7,851 nt of DNA from contig CAMDSG010000078.1 in assembly GCA_945907055.1 (NCBI GenBank), forward strand, positions 1-7,851, given 5' to 3'. The DNA comes from Bifidobacterium breve (lineage in GTDB: Bacteria; Actinomycetota; Acidimicrobiia; IMCC26256). The position numbers were made by a program, and so were the translations under genes. Below, piece by piece: positions 5,625 to 7,851 of the stretch (the stretch's first letter is position 1; each line of letters begins with the position of its first letter). The notes beneath the pieces were generated by a model that saw nothing but the letters and a program-made list of their open reading frames with translations, had not been told where the DNA came from and searched no databases.

Positions 5625-7327
5625 ACAGGTGTCGCAGGGACCGCAGGTTTTGTCGAGCCGCTCGGGGCAGTCGTGCTTGGGGTGGGCTTCGATCCTGAGG
5701 AGCCACTAGCCCCGGTCGAACCAGGAGCACGCACCCCGACAAAATCGGGCCCGATTACTAACGACACATCGGCATCTATAAGCGACTTATCCTCGATGAG
5801 TCTCCCGACCCCGCCCAGGTACGTTGCTACCAAGCGCGCTGCTTCACGTTGCCCACGCTGGTAGCGGATCTGAGTCTCGTTGACACTCCCTGCATTCCCC
5901 ATCCCAGATGGAACAAAGGAGTACCTCTGCATAGAGGTAAGCGTTGATCCTGCGAGACCAGAGGTAGATGAGCCGTTTAATACACGCAGACTTACCTGCG
6001 ATGGGACAATCTTGATTGGCTTCTCGGTTGAGGTCTTCACCGCTCCGCCAAAGGTGCGCAGGCGGGCGATTACTCCCTCTGCTGCAGGTTGATCTAGATA
6101 CAGAACCTGCTGGCCTTGATAATTTGGTCCGCCCTTGTTGGGTACGGTGACCATCTCAATGCTGCTCGTGTCATTTGGATTTACCTGCCGGAATGTATTG
6201 ACCAACTGGAATATCTCAGTCTTACCTAGGCTCTCATCAACAGTCAGTTGAGGGATAACAGCGTTCGCCATGCGATTAGCGGTAAACGGGTTTTTCCCTG
6301 CTTTCTGAGCCGCAACCTGCGCTAGGCGGCGTATAAAACTCTGCTGGCGGCCGATGCGACCAATATCAGGGATTGCATCTACAGAGGTCCAGCGCTTCGT
6401 ACTTGCGTCGTAGTACTCAAGATTCCGGGAGCGAACATAAGCGAGTGCAGCATTCCCGTCTAGGGGCACGCAAGCCGGGGCGAGCGCAACATTTAGCCCA
6501 GAGTAGGTGTCACGTGCCGGGGCAGGGAAATATACGGGGACGTTCCCAATCGCATTGACAACACCCATGAACGCCTCGAAATTCAACTCGACATAGTGGT
6601 TGATATCAATTTTGAAATTCTGCTCGATTGTGTCGATAACTTTCTGTGGTCCGTCGTTGAATGCAGCGTTGATCTTCGATTTACCACGCCCGGGTATATC
6701 CACGAGAAGATCTCTCGGAAACGAGACGAGCAGGGACGTCTTCGCCTCAGGGTCAACGTGGACAACCATGAGAGTGTCAGATCGGGTCCCTCCGGCATCC
6801 GCTGTTGTCCCAAACGCGTTGGCCTGTGTCTCATTCTCGACGAAGGCTCGCGAGTCGGAGCCAAGTACCAAGTAATTACCGGCTTTGCCCGGGCTAGATG
6901 GAAGGTCGAGTCCCCTGACGCGTCCGATATCTGCGATCTTCGCGCTCACGGCAATATTGACTGCGAAGACACCGGTAACGACTACACAGAGAGTTAAAGC
7001 CAACGCCGTTACGTACCTGCGCAGAAATACTTGGCGGGCACGCGGCGATACTCGAGGGAGGGAGAAACTCTTCCCACCACTCTGAGGAGAACTACTCCTC
7101 GTGCGGGCAACGTCTCTAGCGCTTGCTCGGGGATTCCTCTGAGAATCCGCCTTAGCGCTATCTGAATTTGAGGAAGTCGGTCTATTAGGGGGAGCCACGA
7201 TGACTCTGAGTGTAGTTAAGGAAGCCCCGTCTGCCCTCGCGCTCACATAACTTTGGGGCGCTTCAGACGCCTTTTGGGCGCTGATTCGTGCGCGCGGATA
7301 ACGTCGCAGGCGTGCTCGCCGGTTCAA
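5618..7327 (-). CDS. LCP (LytR-CpsA-Psr) family cell-wall glycan ligase with LytR_C domain
   Basis: Membrane-anchored phosphotransferase that moves a polyprenyl-PP-linked glycan onto peptidoglycan. The 569 residues comprise a long basic, Ser/Arg-rich cytoplasmic N-terminus (1-103), one membrane helix (about 104-128), the LCP domain (about 152-343), a LytR_C-type domain (about 441-533) and a Ser/Thr/Pro/Gly tail ending in Cys569. LCP motifs: LGSDSR (155-160), RSDTLMVVHVDP (182-193), SFPRDLLVDIPG (202-213, Arg205 and Asp206), KINAAFNDG (218-226), ALAYVRSR (294-301) and GRIGRQQSFIRRL (323-335). The conserved Arg and Asp residues for diphosphate and metal binding are present. Mycobacterial Lcp1 (Rv3267), also beside wbbL and manB, joins arabinogalactan to peptidoglycan, and a similar job is inferred. 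Start uncertain: TTG 7327 has GAGGAG eight bases upstream; GTG 7198 (526 residues) would leave room for divergent promoters with pabB. Confidence 0.93.
   Translation of the reverse strand: MNRRARLRRYPRARISAQKASEAPQSYVSARADGASLTTLRVIVAPPNRPTSSNSDSAKADSQRNPRASARDVARTRSSSPQSGGKSFSLPRVSPRARQVFLRRYVTALALTLCVVVTGVFAVNIAVSAKIADIGRVRGLDLPSSPGKAGNYLVLGSDSRAFVENETQANAFGTTADAGGTRSDTLMVVHVDPEAKTSLLVSFPRDLLVDIPGRGKSKINAAFNDGPQKVIDTIEQNFKIDINHYVELNFEAFMGVVNAIGNVPVYFPAPARDTYSGLNVALAPACVPLDGNAALAYVRSRNLEYYDASTKRWTSVDAIPDIGRIGRQQSFIRRLAQVAAQKAGKNPFTANRMANAVIPQLTVDESLGKTEIFQLVNTFRQVNPNDTSSIEMVTVPNKGGPNYQGQQVLYLDQPAAEGVIARLRTFGGAVKTSTEKPIKIVPSQVSLRVLNGSSTSGLAGSTLTSMQRYSFVPSGMGNAGSVNETQIRYQRGQREAARLVATYLGGVGRLIEDKSLIDADVSLVIGPDFVGVRAPGSTGASGSSGSKPTPSTTAPSGSTKPAVPATPVC
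7209..7214 (-). promoter_or_regulatory. Candidate -10 box for a shorter LCP transcript
   Basis: TACACT on the minus strand (7214-7209) would start transcription about three bases before the alternative GTG at 7198-7196. It matches the TAnAnT style of the ugd hexamer. If it is real, the LCP protein begins at 7198. No good -35 is seen. Confidence 0.25.
7299..7304 (+). promoter_or_regulatory. Candidate -10 box for pabB
   Basis: TAACGT is followed after seven bases by the in-frame GTG at 7312. That spacing would give a leaderless message and would explain the missing Shine-Dalgarno. The -35 region (GGGCGC at 17-bp spacing) is poor. Confidence 0.3.
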
Positions 7328-7851
7328 TATTGCGTCTCCTCAACCCTTACGAGGACCTAGCCGTTGTTCGCGACGGCGCCAATACCATTATTGCTATAGA
7401 TGCTCAAGAGACGCGCCACGTCTCTGGACCCCAAGCTCTCGATTCTCTGAGTTCGCTCACAGACGGTTGGTGGGCAGGGGCAATTGCCTACGAGTTGGGG
7501 CGCGAGATAGAGAAGCTGAAGTCTCCTCGCCCTGCAACGAACCTTCCCGACCTGCTCCTTACACGTTTCGCAGCACGCATAACCCTTGCCCCAGATAGAG
7601 CACCCAAGATTGAGGGGGAGGGCTTAGGGGTTGTGCTTCTAAGACGAGCCCTTGAGAACGCTCGACCCGGAGTTGGAGATACCCATCTAGTGGGTGAGTG
7701 GAGAAGCAGCCTTGACCGCCAAGCATTCGAGGCCGGGGTCGAGGCGATTATCGGGCTCGAGCAGGCGGGCGAGTGTTACCAGGTAAATCTCACTCGACGC
7801 CTCACATGCGATGCCGAGGCAAACGATGTTGAGTTATTCGATGCATTAGAT
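7312..7851 (+). CDS. pabB: Aminodeoxychorismate synthase component I (PabB-like), 3' end beyond the window
   Basis: The first 180 codons of a chorismate-using enzyme; the frame is open to the last base. PabB turns chorismate and ammonia (from a glutaminase partner) into 4-amino-4-deoxychorismate, the precursor of p-aminobenzoate and folate. Visible: an N-terminal TrpE/PabB-type domain with the marker GWWAGAIAYELGREIEKL at 52-69, then the start of the chorismate-binding domain with AGECYQVNLTRRL at 152-164. YQVNLT is the usual PabB form; anthranilate synthases typically have FQVVLS there, so PabB is preferred over TrpE. The catalytic core lies past the window. The start is unsure: GTG 7312 (behind a possible -10 box), TTG 7330 and GTG 7288 are all in frame and none has a clear Shine-Dalgarno. 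It is divergent from the wall-glycan genes and probably functionally unrelated to them. Confidence 0.88.
   Translation, partial: MLAGSILRLLNPYEDLAVVRDGANTIIAIDAQETRHVSGPQALDSLSSLTDGWWAGAIAYELGREIEKLKSPRPATNLPDLLLTRFAARITLAPDRAPKIEGEGLGVVLLRRALENARPGVGDTHLVGEWRSSLDRQAFEAGVEAIIGLEQAGECYQVNLTRRLTCDAEANDVELFDALD
7325..7332. repeat. Palindrome CAATATTG holding two opposed TTG codons
   Basis: CAATATTG is a perfect 8-bp palindrome. Its left half read on the minus strand is the TTG start of the longer LCP reading (7327-7325). Its right half is an in-frame TTG of pabB (7330-7332). If both are used, the two proteins start two bases apart in opposite directions. Confidence 0.5.
7336..7341 (-). promoter_or_regulatory. 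Shine-Dalgarno supporting the long LCP start
   Basis: GAGGAG on the minus strand (7341-7336) lies eight bases before the TTG at 7327-7325. It is the best ribosome binding site among the minus-strand genes and the main reason for keeping the 569-residue LCP reading. It lies inside the pabB coding region, so the LCP message would have to start within pabB. Confidence 0.5.

Noticed and set aside
7312..7851. Anthranilate synthase TrpE
   Set aside because: The GECYQVNLT form of the chorismate domain start is typical of PabB. The catalytic core is beyond the window, so TrpE or a salicylate synthase is unlikely but not excluded.

Overview
The window looks like chromosomal DNA from an actinobacterium of moderate GC. 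The evidence is frequent GTG and TTG starts, tight 4-bp gene overlaps, and a cell-wall glycan gene set whose closest gene order I know is the mycobacterial Rv3267 (LCP) / rmlD / wbbL / manB locus. A histidine-rich HWH...HSHGDG protein in the middle resembles hypothetical proteins I associate with Acidimicrobiia. That class assignment is only a lean, because no rRNA or tRNA is present to place the organism.

Layout, left to right. Positions 1-150 are a short control region with two palindromic elements, and possibly the first codons of a leftward gene that runs off the left edge. A small lipoprotein of unknown function follows on the + strand (151-543). Converging on it is a long minus-strand run of six genes that fills 556-7327. 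In transcription order these are an LCP (LytR-CpsA-Psr) glycan ligase, UDP-glucose 6-dehydrogenase, a UDP-glucuronate decarboxylase-like SDR, a WbbL-like family 2 glycosyltransferase, the histidine-rich membrane-anchored protein, and a ManB-like mannose-1-phosphate guanylyltransferase. The last five are packed as one operon: the junctions are TAATG, GTGA, a 7-nt gap, and GTGA. Only the LCP-ugd junction has a real gap (123 nt). It holds four tandem 13-bp repeats and a likely leaderless promoter for ugd. At the right edge, head-to-head with the LCP gene, is the 5' part of a pabB-like chorismate-binding gene on the + strand (folate pathway), cut off by the window end.

How the genes fit together. 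UDP-glucose is oxidised to UDP-glucuronate and decarboxylated to UDP-xylose. ManB supplies GDP-mannose. The WbbL-like enzyme probably adds a sugar to a polyprenyl-diphosphate-linked acceptor, and the LCP protein would attach the finished polymer to peptidoglycan. In mycobacteria the gene beside wbbL makes dTDP-rhamnose. Here that position is taken by the UDP-xylose pathway, so the linkage sugar or the polymer may differ. The histidine-rich protein is the least explained member of the set. No mobile element, CRISPR array, phage gene or RNA gene was seen, and no gene-free stretch exceeds 300 bases.
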